NCBI RefSeq assembly: GCF_021155775.2
Contig: NC_060237.1
Location: forward strand, 29,281,257-29,345,256
Origin: Neodiprion pinetum
Taxonomy: Eukaryota > Arthropoda > Insecta > Hymenoptera > Diprionidae
Direction: 5' to 3'
DNA: 64,000 nucleotides
The position numbers and the translations under genes are program-made. A model generated the notes under the pieces. That model did no database searches. It was not told where the DNA came from and saw only the letters and a program-made list of their open reading frames with translations. Each line of letters opens with the position of its first letter. The first letter of the stretch is position 1. Of the stretch, positions 41,058 through 48,243 are shown one piece after another.

Positions 41058-44000
41058 CTATGTATGTGCGATTTTCAGTTTATTGAGATGAACTATTTTA
41101 GTTTTGTTTAGAGTGAGGTATATTTCGGCGTTAACGTCATCTATTATTCGTTTGATTACATACGGGCCTTTATAATGATCTTGGAATTTTGACCTTGTTT
41201 CGTTCAATAGGTAGACAGTTTGTCCTACTTCAAATCTTTGTGGGTTAATCGTTCTGTCGTAGTGTTCTTTACTTTTCTGTTTAGCTTGTTTCAGGTTCAA
41301 CGCGGCGCGTTTACGGATGTCTGTGAGATTCGCTATTAGATCGAGGAGGAATGTATCGTATGTATGCGTGGATGTGTTGCTTAGTATCGCGTCTGTCGGT
41401 AGTTTAGCTTCCGAGCCGAAGATCAGCTGGTGAGGTGAATAATGTGTACTGTCGTGTTTTGCTGTATTATAGCAGAAAATGGCGAAACGTATGAATTCAT
41501 CCCAGTCTTTACCCTCGTTGGTGTAATGTTTGATGTATTCGGTAATTACAAGGTGACTTCTTTCTAATGAGCCGTTTGATTGCGGTCTATAGGCGGTTGT
41601 TCGTAGTTGTTTAATTTTGAAGAGTTTACAAAGTTGTTTGATGACTGTGCTCATAAAATTCTGTCCTTGGTCTGTAAGTATTGCTCGAGGAGCACCGTAA
41701 CGTGTAATGTATTCTTTTGCGAATGCTGCGCCTATAGTTTTGGCGGTGGCATCAGGTAAAGGGATGGCGTCCAGGAATTTTGTCAAATTGCATTGTATTG
41801 TCAAGAGATATTTGTTGTTCGATTTAGTAAGGGGTAGAGGTCCAACAATATCTAATGCCACTTTGTCAAAGGCCTCTGCGGGCGTGTCAGTGATTGCCAT
41901 GGGTAATTTTGTTTTGATCCTGACTAGTTTTTTCCTCTGGCAACTGCCGCAAGATCTGATGATATTTTGAATTTGCTTTTTCATATTTGGCCAAAAATAT
42001 TTTTCTCTTATTTTATTGAAAATTTTTGTAACGCCTTGGTGTCCTCCGATCAGTGACTCGTGGTACTCTTTGATCATGTCTTCGCGTAATCGTTCGTCTG
42101 GTATAATTGTAGTATTTCTACAAAGTGTTACTCGAATGTCTGAATCCGCAAAAATGTGATAAATCAGTTTTTTAAAGATAGATCGTAGAATATCATCAAC
42201 TCCTGGTCCTGACATGGGGAATGATATGGACCGAATGTCTAGTCCGGACAAGATAATCCTCAAGTTAACTAACGTGTAGAAAATGTCGTCAAGTCTGCCC
42301 GGGTCTGATTGACGTGGTTTCACTACGAGGGTAAATATGTATTTGTTGTTTTTCAACCGAGTTTTAATTACGTCGGATATTTCTGGATTCTGGTTTTGAA
42401 AGGATTCCATGCTTACTAGATTTCCGTCTATCAACTGTTTTTCTAGTCCTTCTGTCCAACCACAATTAGCTGATACGAAATGAGCGTAATTGTCGCACAA
42501 CATGAGAAGTCCGTCATTAGTTTCGGTTACGTTGGGTGTTGGTAATATGTCATTTTGATTTTGTATGAAGTAATCTAAGCAACAAAAGTTGTCATTGTCA
42601 ATATGGGGGCGGTCCGGTTTTCGCTCTTCGGGATTCTCGCGACGTTGTGAGCCTAAAGGTGGTAGCGTTGCCGTAGGTACAACGGAGGCATCGCTATCCG
42701 TGTCTTCAACAGCTGACTCCGGATCATGTGTCACGGAGTCACTCTCCGAGATATCAGTTGGGTAGCGCGAGGGAGTAGAAACCGGAGCATGTCTTGGAGC
42801 TGACCTAGTGCCGGTCCGACGCATTGGCCGACGAGTTACAGGGGGAGCAGGGATTCTGGGTGTTGATGCGTCTGCTTCAGATTCAGAAGATGTCGAGTCA
42901 TAAGTCGGGTTTTGATAATTACAAATGGTGATCTTTATGTCGGAGTCTTTAAATATGTAATGGATCATCCGATTAACAAGGTTCCAGTCTAACTTATCTA
43001 AGCCGCAGCCTAGTCTTGGAATCGAGAGCGATTTGACTTTGTCTTGTTCTAAGCAATTCTTTAGATTTACTAGGGCGTTGAACAGTGTTTCTTCAGTTGG
43101 TTTCTGGTAGTGGTATTTTTTGGTTACTAGATTGTAAATGAGGCGGTTACCATGTGGCAGTGTCAATACGTTCGTTACTTCAGGGTCTAGTTGTTGTAGT
43201 TGATCTCGGGTGATTATTTTCCTATTGATTAGTTGTCCCGCGACTCCTCGTGATGTCTTGCAGTCTGCCGAGATGCAGTGGGCTAGGTTATCTTGTCTGT
43301 CGAGGAGATTGGCGCGTATCTCTTGAATAAATTTACTATGCGTTAATGGTAGGTGGTTAAGATCTGTTACGAATTCCGTGAATCGAGGGGCGTAATTTCG
43401 TCCTTTACTGGTAGTGGCTTCGGGTGTCGGCTTATTCAGTGTGTCGGACTGTTCTTCACGTATTTTAACACTACGACCCTGGGGCTTACCGGAGTTTTGG
43501 TGTGATTTACATGAGGTGAGTGGTTGAACTCGTTCCGTAGTTTGCTTGATCGTTTTATCGACCACGATCGGTGCCTCCGTTGCGCTGCTATTGTCAGTCA
43601 TACTGGCACTTGAGTCAGAGGTAACAGTAGAAGTCGAAGTGTCTTGTAATGCTTTGTTTCGTCTTCGTGGGGAAGGGCTGGTGGATTCATGTGCAGATCC
43701 ATGCGCTTGTATTGGGTGTTGGTCTACATGTTTCATTCGTTTGTGAGCGCCGGTAGATGAAGATAGCGTATCCGGTTCGCGAGCACGTGTTGGGTGTTGG
43801 TGAGCTATTTTGGTGCGTTTGTGAGCGCTGGTAGACGAAGATAGCGTATCTGGTTCGCGAGCACGCGTTGGGTGTTGGTGAGCTACTTTGGCGCACTTGT
43901 GGGCGTCAGTAGATGAGCATTCTGTATCGGGTCGTGGCCGTTTTGAGGTAATAGGTAGAATTCGGAAAGAGTCGCTAGGTGGATTTCTGGATAGCGCGTC

Positions 44001-45995
44001 CGCGTTAGAGTTCGCTATTCCTTTTTTATGTTTTGTGACGTACGAATATTCTTCCAACTTCAGTCTCCAGTGCATTAAACGAGAAGTCGGGTCCCGTACG
44101 TTTTTGATCCACTTTAGTGGTTCGTGGTCTGTTACCAGAGTGAAGGTTCTACCGTAAAGATAAGGACGAAAATGTTTGACGGCATAAACGACTGCTAAGA
44201 ATTCTTTTTCGGACACCGAGTAATTGATTTCGGCCTTTTGTAACACCCTCGATGCATACGCGATTGGTAAATCCTCGCCATCTTTGTCTTGACTAAGTAT
44301 TGCTCCTATTGCATACTTTGAAGCGTCGGTTGTTAGGACGAAGGGTTTTTCGAAATCTGGGTACTGCAGTATTGGTTCTCGACACAGACTATCGCGTAGT
44401 GTTTCGAACGCAAATTGATGTTCTGCTGTCCATAGGAAAGGGCTATTCTTCTTTAGCAAATTATTAATAGGTCTAGCAATTTTTGAAAGGTTAGGAATGA
44501 ATCTTCGGTAGTAGCCTATCAAGCCTAAAAATTGTTTGATCTGTTTAGGATTCTTGGGAACTGGGTAGTTTTTTATTGCTGATATCTTCTCCGGATTAGG
44601 TTTCAATCCATTTTGAGTGATGACGTGACCTAGGTATGCTACTTCTTTACGCAGAAATTCACATTTATCTGGCTGCAGGGTTAGTCCTGCATCAGACAAT
44701 CTCTTCATGAGTTTCCGAAATTTGGTTTCGTGCTCCTCCAAGGATCGGGAGTAAATGACTATATCATCCAAATAGACAAACATATCTGTACCCTGTAATC
44801 CCGATAGAACCTGATCTATTAGACGTTGAAAGGTGGATGGGGCATTTTTTAAGCCAAATGGCATTCTAGTATATTCGAAATGGCCGTGAGGAGTCGAAAA
44901 AGCGGTCTTTGCGCTGTGATCGGGATCCATTGGAATTTGGTGGAACCCAGAAGCCAGGTCGAACGTTGAGAAATATTTTGCGGAACCTAGCTGATCTAGG
45001 ATATCGACGATATTTGGTAGCGGGTAAGCGTCGCCAATGGTTTTTTCATTTAATTTCCGGAAGTCAATGACCATTCGCCACTTCTTTTCGCCGCTAGCAT
45101 CTGATTTCTTGGGGATGATCCAGACCGGAGAATTGTAAGGAGATGAAGAATGTGTGATAATGTTCTGATCAAGGAGTTTGGTCACTTGTTTTTGTATTTC
45201 GTCTTTGTGTACTCTTGGGTGTCTGTATTGTTTGGTATGAATTGGTGCGTCATTGGTAGTAGGGATCGTATGGCTGACTAAGTTTGTATGTCCCAGGGTG
45301 TCACCCGGGAGGAAAAATAAATGGTTGAATTCGATAGCAAGATTAACTATTAATTGTTTTTCTTCGTCGTTCAAATGATCCAATCGTAAGTTTTCTTTTA
45401 AAATCTCAAGGCGTCTCGAATCGTAATTTGGGGATGTGGGAAGAACGCGATTCTCGATCCTTTTTTGTTTTTCGTGTAAGACCTGTGCTAGTAAGACCTG
45501 TCCGCTGCTTGCAGTACTTGTATGCGTTAGGTGTGTTTTTGCACTGAGCGTGGCGGTGCTCGCGAGTTCATCGACTTCTTCTAGTGTTACGACTGGTCTT
45601 CTTATTTCCACAGCTGATTCGTTGGAATTTATTGCATAAACGTAAGCAAACCCTTGTTGGTTGGTAACCAGGGCCTGTCCCAGGAATATGTTAGCGCCTA
45701 CTTCCAACTGTTCTATGAATCCCGTTTTTACAGAGGGATTCGAAATTTTTAGTGCAATCACCTTGGCCGTTCGTGGTGGTATCAATATGTAGTCTTCGTT
45801 TAGGAGTTTGAATGGTTTGCTAGTATTGTTCGGTATTATTTTTTCTGTATCGAAAGATATCGTTGCATTTTCGTTCCGTAAAAATATCGATCCTAAGATT
45901 CCGTCTTCTTGTATCGGAAACAGATCGTCGACTATATGGAATATATGAAGGTTGTCACCGATTCGAATGCTAGTTGTTCCTACTACTTTTATGGC
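41058..45995 (-). CDS. Pol polyprotein: protease 2 C-terminal part, RT, RNase H, two macro domains, integrase
   Basis: This frame opens after a TGA at 45996-45998 and runs 1,645 codons to TAG; residues below are numbered from 45785. First comes the C-terminal part of protease 2 (EDGIL motif), then a connector. Reverse transcriptase spans about 190-375, with catalytic Asp276 and the YLDD box (Asp340, Asp341). RNase H spans about 480-600, with Asp487, Glu528, Asp553 and Asp596. A Ser/Thr-rich linker (600-800) contains a 26-residue repeat. Macro domain 1 is about 815-957 and macro domain 2 about 1084-1224. Integrase follows: zinc-binding His1242, His1249, Cys1279, Cys1282; catalytic Asp1312, Asp1372, Glu1408 (35 residues between the last two); and a GPY module at 1540. 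Translation should arrive by frameshift from gag through protease. The entry point in this copy is broken, as there is no slippery site at the protease stop. All RT, RH and IN catalytic residues are intact. Confidence 0.93.
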   Translation of the reverse strand, partial: AIKVVGTTSIRIGDNLHIFHIVDDLFPIQEDGILGSIFLRNENATISFDTEKIIPNNTSKPFKLLNEDYILIPPRTAKVIALKISNPSVKTGFIEQLEVGANIFLGQALVTNQQGFAYVYAINSNESAVEIRRPVVTLEEVDELASTATLSAKTHLTHTSTASSGQVLLAQVLHEKQKRIENRVLPTSPNYDSRRLEILKENLRLDHLNDEEKQLIVNLAIEFNHLFFLPGDTLGHTNLVSHTIPTTNDAPIHTKQYRHPRVHKDEIQKQVTKLLDQNIITHSSSPYNSPVWIIPKKSDASGEKKWRMVIDFRKLNEKTIGDAYPLPNIVDILDQLGSAKYFSTFDLASGFHQIPMDPDHSAKTAFSTPHGHFEYTRMPFGLKNAPSTFQRLIDQVLSGLQGTDMFVYLDDIVIYSRSLEEHETKFRKLMKRLSDAGLTLQPDKCEFLRKEVAYLGHVITQNGLKPNPEKISAIKNYPVPKNPKQIKQFLGLIGYYRRFIPNLSKIARPINNLLKKNSPFLWTAEHQFAFETLRDSLCREPILQYPDFEKPFVLTTDASKYAIGAILSQDKDGEDLPIAYASRVLQKAEINYSVSEKEFLAVVYAVKHFRPYLYGRTFTLVTDHEPLKWIKNVRDPTSRLMHWRLKLEEYSYVTKHKKGIANSNADALSRNPPSDSFRILPITSKRPRPDTECSSTDAHKCAKVAHQHPTRAREPDTLSSSTSAHKRTKIAHQHPTRAREPDTLSSSTGAHKRMKHVDQHPIQAHGSAHESTSPSPRRRNKALQDTSTSTVTSDSSASMTDNSSATEAPIVVDKTIKQTTERVQPLTSCKSHQNSGKPQGRSVKIREEQSDTLNKPTPEATTSKGRNYAPRFTEFVTDLNHLPLTHSKFIQEIRANLLDRQDNLAHCISADCKTSRGVAGQLINRKIITRDQLQQLDPEVTNVLTLPHGNRLIYNLVTKKYHYQKPTEETLFNALVNLKNCLEQDKVKSLSIPRLGCGLDKLDWNLVNRMIHYIFKDSDIKITICNYQNPTYDSTSSESEADASTPRIPAPPVTRRPMRRTGTRSAPRHAPVSTPSRYPTDISESDSVTHDPESAVEDTDSDASVVPTATLPPLGSQRRENPEERKPDRPHIDNDNFCCLDYFIQNQNDILPTPNVTETNDGLLMLCDNYAHFVSANCGWTEGLEKQLIDGNLVSMESFQNQNPEISDVIKTRLKNNKYIFTLVVKPRQSDPGRLDDIFYTLVNLRIILSGLDIRSISFPMSGPGVDDILRSIFKKLIYHIFADSDIRVTLCRNTTIIPDERLREDMIKEYHESLIGGHQGVTKIFNKIREKYFWPNMKKQIQNIIRSCGSCQRKKLVRIKTKLPMAITDTPAEAFDKVALDIVGPLPLTKSNNKYLLTIQCNLTKFLDAIPLPDATAKTIGAAFAKEYITRYGAPRAILTDQGQNFMSTVIKQLCKLFKIKQLRTTAYRPQSNGSLERSHLVITEYIKHYTNEGKDWDEFIRFAIFCYNTAKHDSTHYSPHQLIFGSEAKLPTDAILSNTSTHTYDTFLLDLIANLTDIRKRAALNLKQAKQKSKEHYDRTINPQRFEVGQTVYLLNETRSKFQDHYKGPYVIKRIIDDVNAEIYLTLNKTKIVHLNKLKIAHT
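41406..42080 (-). other. Integrase domain region
   Basis: It contains an HHCC zinc finger (His-X6-His, then Cys-X2-Cys) followed by a DD35E core with GPLP after the first Asp and TDQG at the second. It inserts the cDNA into the host genome, and the ATAA duplication is its footprint. The start follows macro domain 2 with only a short gap. Confidence 0.93.
42114..42536 (-). other. Macro domain 2, diverged TARG1-like
   Basis: It aligns with macro domain 1 along its whole length. Matching points include Tyr-Ala-His-Phe-Val-Ser-Ala-Asn-Cys against the HCISADC strand, an LVVK strand against LVTKK, SGPGVD against GCGLD, and IFADSDIRVTLC at the C-terminal strand. The positions equal to TARG1 Lys84 and Asp125 are Lys1156 and Asp1197. 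The Gly-rich substrate loop is altered (TEGLEKQ in place of SRGVAGQ), and Pro replaces the Cys in GCG. It may bind ADP-ribose weakly or have become structural, which is inference. Confidence 0.75.
42915..43343 (-). other. Macro domain 1, TARG1/OARD1-like ADP-ribosyl hydrolase
   Basis: The sequence carries the hallmark stretches of the TARG1 family in order: AHCISADC at the first ADP-ribose contact strand, a Gly-Val-Ala-Gly loop, LIYNLVTKK, a QKPT loop, SLSIPRLGCGLD, and a final DSDIKITIC strand. The two TARG1 catalytic positions (Lys84 and Asp125 in the human enzyme) correspond to Lys889 and Asp930 and are both kept. TARG1 removes ADP-ribose from glutamate and aspartate side chains. Here the domain lies between RNase H and integrase within the polyprotein. 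Whether it is active, and what it acts on, is not shown by sequence. Confidence 0.88.
43711..43944 (-). repeat. 78-bp tandem repeat in the pol linker (three units)
   Basis: Three in-frame copies of a 26-residue unit (core AHKRTKIAHQHPTRARE, then PDTLSSST) occur with exact 78-bp spacing, starting near 43711, 43789 and 43867. The middle copies are nearly identical and the outer ones diverged. The unit is basic and probably disordered. Confidence 0.88.
43986..44348 (-). other. RNase H domain
   Basis: The FVLTTDAS start, the SEKEF helix, TDHEPL and the closing NADALSR give all four metal-binding acidic positions. It degrades the RNA strand of the RNA-DNA hybrid during reverse transcription. Confidence 0.93.
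44661..45218 (-). other. Reverse transcriptase domain
   Basis: The motifs run in the order expected for gypsy RT: SPYNSPVWIIPKK, RMVIDFRKLN, FSTFDLASGFHQI, MPFGLKNAPSTFQR, YLDDIVIYS and LGHVI. The catalytic triad is complete. Confidence 0.95.
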
Positions 45996-46099
45996 TCATG
46001 TATAGCACTGGTAACGTGGATCTGATCTTCGAGTAATTTACACGGAACATGCGGATGTATTGCTCCGAGTTTAATTATGTTTACATCAGCACCGGTGTC
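45830..46099 (-). pseudogene. Second aspartic protease domain, split by a frame break
   Basis: It begins with DTGADVNII (in the frame ending at 45989) and continues, in the -1 frame, with a strand ending EDGILGSIFLR, which matches protease 1 (EDGILSADFLR). The break falls in the middle of the fold at about 45989-45995. The C-terminal motif also lacks the Asp of protease 1 (SADF against GSIF). The overlap of the two frames is only about 7 bases, with no slippery heptamer, so a one-base loss or a sequencing error fits better than programmed frameshifting. Confidence 0.75.
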
Positions 46100-46774
46100 A
46101 ACTATAAATGTGCTGGGTTGTCGTGTGAGTTCACCGGTGGTTATTCGAACCTTCGGTGTTTGTGTGACAGATGTTATGAGGATACGCGGTGGTGTTTTTG
46201 TGTTGGTTCTATGATTGTTAAAGGGAATAACGCCGGTTTCGCGAGAGATAAGGTAGTTGTTTTTGAAACAGATAGTCGCCTTTTCCGAACGTAAAAAGTC
46301 TGCACTCAGTATACCGTCTTCGATGATAGGGAAGGAGTTATCGACAAGATGGAATTCGTGGCGTGTATTAGCTAACTCGATGTAGAGACTTCCTATTGTT
46401 CTGATGGATTCTTCCGTTATCCCTGAAATCTGCCTAATGTCCGTCTTTGTGACGTGGACTCTTGGGTCGATTTTATCGATTTTTAACAAATTAATATTAG
46501 CGCCAGTATCTATTATTAGTGTCACGTACCCATTCAAAGATTGCGGGCATTGTGTTCGAATCTGTGGAGGGCCAGATTCTAATTGTACGGAGCTGACGTT
46601 TGGTTTGGACGCTGCTCCGGTTTGAGGGAGGTCGATGCGTCCGCGCGGCCGTCCCTGAACTCGTTTAAATGGTTCGCGTTGCCTGAATATTCGCGATGTT
46701 GCTTTGCTTCGTATGAAACTTCTGGGTGGATGCCTGTATCGCAATTCTCGTTCGAGTAGTCTTGTGTTACGTAA
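45989..46774 (-). CDS. Protease frame with two tandem retropepsin-like domains
   Basis: This frame is open from 46774, just after a TAA, to the TAA at 45989-45991, and it overlaps the 3' end of gag in the -1 frame. It has no need of its own start codon, because entry is expected by -1 frameshift at 46663-46669. Residues are numbered from 46744. After a basic linker (residues 1-70), protease 1 starts at the catalytic DTGA (Asp79) and ends with EDGILSADFLR (about residue 152). Protease 2 starts at DTGA (Asp216) and is cut by the stop at residue 252; its remainder lies in the next frame. Retropepsins act as dimers, so two tandem copies could in principle form a single-chain dimer. That is inference. 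Confidence 0.85.
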   Translation of the reverse strand, partial: LRNTRLLERELRYRHPPRSFIRSKATSRIFRQREPFKRVQGRPRGRIDLPQTGAASKPNVSSVQLESGPPQIRTQCPQSLNGYVTLIIDTGANINLLKIDKIDPRVHVTKTDIRQISGITEESIRTIGSLYIELANTRHEFHLVDNSFPIIEDGILSADFLRSEKATICFKNNYLISRETGVIPFNNHRTNTKTPPRILITSVTQTPKVRITTGELTRQPSTFIVDTGADVNIIKLGAIHPHVPCKLLEDQIHVTSAIHEP

Positions 46775-47790
46775 TTAACCCTGAAGTTCGATCGTGAAGT
46801 ATTTGGTGTGTTATACTGTTGTGAGCGTTGCCTGTCATCTCGCGTCTGGTCTAAAGGTTGGTTTGTCGGGTCTCTTGCTCGATATTGGGTATTGGGATTG
46901 TTCTGTTGTTGACGATTAGTGTTATTTTGGAAAATCCTTGAATCTTGTTGGAATTTTGGATTCTGGGGATATTGGGACCGATTTGAGCGGCACTTATCGT
47001 TTGAGTGGCCTTTGCGACCACACTGCGTGCAAGTTGTGTTGTTGCGCTGTCTCGTTCTGCACTCCTCTATACTATGACCTGCCTTCTTGCAGTATCTACA
47101 CACTACTAATAGGGAAGGTTGTTCAGGACAATATTTGTCGATGTGATCGGTTAATTTACATATACTACATTTTATGTGGTTTTGTGTTTCGTAGTTAGTA
47201 TCACGGTATGAGGCTAGTTTAAGTCTATCTGATAATAGTTTTTCAGTCTTGGTGGCCGTGTCTATAGCCATTTGTAGGGTTTGTGGATTCTCGTGAGCTA
47301 CTCTTATTTCTAATTCGTCTAGTAATCCTTTGATAAATCTTAGTCTTGCGGTCTCTTTGATATTTTTCTTTAGCACTTGAGCATCACTGATAGATTCTGA
47401 GGCATCTATTGATTCGCACGCTTGTCTTAACAGATGTTTTATTCTAGCACCGTAATCCAGAACACTCTCGTTTCGCCTCTGTGCCGATTGTGCGAGGTCT
47501 AGCTGGATATCTGGGAGGTGTTGTTTAGACGCGTAGGCCTGTTTTAGGCAGTATAGCAAATCTCGAAGAGAATCCGGATTATCTGACTCTATATATTTAC
47601 TCGCGTCGCCTTCGATTTTCGTGCGAATGAGTGTGGAGAATAAATTCAGTTCTCTGGCTAAGACAGCTTGTTTTGCGCATTCTACTTTAGTTATGAATTC
47701 GGATACGGGCATATTAGTGCCATTGAACGTGGGAATCAGAGCTAATGCATCTTTAAGAGGCAGGTGCGGAAAAGTGCCTTCGGTAGCCAT
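46579..47790 (-). CDS. Gag polyprotein with three CCHC zinc knuckles
   Basis: 403 codons run from an ATG at 47790 to a TAA. The N-terminal about 200 residues are helical and Leu/Lys/Glu-rich, like the capsid region of insect gypsy elements. Three CX2CX4HX4C knuckles follow at Cys208-Cys221, Cys231-Cys244 and Cys254-Cys267, and they would bind the genomic RNA. The tail is Asn/Gln/Arg-rich. The last about 60 codons overlap the protease frame, and the slippery heptamer falls at codons 374-376. There is no myristoylation-type Gly2. Gag forms the particle in which reverse transcription takes place. Confidence 0.93.
   Translation of the reverse strand: MATEGTFPHLPLKDALALIPTFNGTNMPVSEFITKVECAKQAVLARELNLFSTLIRTKIEGDASKYIESDNPDSLRDLLYCLKQAYASKQHLPDIQLDLAQSAQRRNESVLDYGARIKHLLRQACESIDASESISDAQVLKKNIKETARLRFIKGLLDELEIRVAHENPQTLQMAIDTATKTEKLLSDRLKLASYRDTNYETQNHIKCSICKLTDHIDKYCPEQPSLLVVCRYCKKAGHSIEECRTRQRNNTTCTQCGRKGHSNDKCRSNRSQYPQNPKFQQDSRIFQNNTNRQQQNNPNTQYRARDPTNQPLDQTRDDRQRSQQYNTPNTSRSNFRVNYVTQDYSNENCDTGIHPEVSYEAKQHREYSGNANHLNEFRDGRADASTSLKPEQRPNQTSAPYN
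46663..46669 (-). promoter_or_regulatory. -1 ribosomal frameshift site (T TTA AAC) between gag and protease
   Basis: On the minus strand the heptamer lies in the zero frame of gag exactly as X XXY YYZ (codons CAT TTA AAC). A slip of one base backwards enters the protease frame. A GC-rich stretch with a self-complementary CCGCGCGG follows about 14 bases downstream and could form the stimulating structure. Confidence 0.85.
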
Positions 47791-48227
47791 GTTGTAAATT
47801 TTAATCTAGGATTTGTCGACTTACAAAGTGAAGATGAAGAGGAGGAACGGAATAAAATGTTGCATTCTTCCGTGAGGATGTTGGTCCAGCGATTTCGTGT
47901 CTGTAGCCGGTGATGACGTCGGTGTGCGTTGTGTCGTACTAGAAGTCGTGAAGAATGAAGATGTCGTCGTAGTAGCAGCAGGAGATAGTCTTTCAGCAAT
48001 ATCGATTTGGAGATACGGATTTGTCTGTGACGTTCGTGTGAATCAGAGATCGTTGATTGCGTTAACGTAGAATATGGCTTTCAGAGTGTCTTCAACACTA
48101 TCACACAGTGGTATTACTTTTTTATTAACATCACTGAGCTTGCACACTTCAGAACCGGTCTATCAGATGGCACTTCATGCGTAGCACACACGTAAAATTG
48201 TATCACTGAATTTCCGGAAAGCGAAGG
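47791..48227 (-). other. 5' leader of the retrotransposon
   Basis: About 437 bases lie between the primer binding site and the gag ATG, with no conserved frame. It is the expected place for packaging and dimerisation signals, but none can be pinpointed. Confidence 0.6.
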
Positions 48228-48242
48228 CCACCGCTGCCACCA
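48228..48242 (-). other. Primer binding site, tRNA-Leu type
   Basis: One base inside the 5' LTR, the minus strand begins TGGTGGCAGCGGTGG. This is complementary to the CCA-bearing 3' end of insect and vertebrate tRNA-Leu (AAG/UAA group, ending CCACCGCTGCCA plus CCA) over 15 bases. It would prime minus-strand DNA synthesis. Confidence 0.8.
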
Positions 48243-48243
48243 A

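Noticed and set aside
45986..45998. Programmed frameshift between protease and pol
   Set aside because: There is no slippery heptamer in the 7-base overlap, and the break lies inside the protease fold. Kept as a finding only in the form of a probable lesion.
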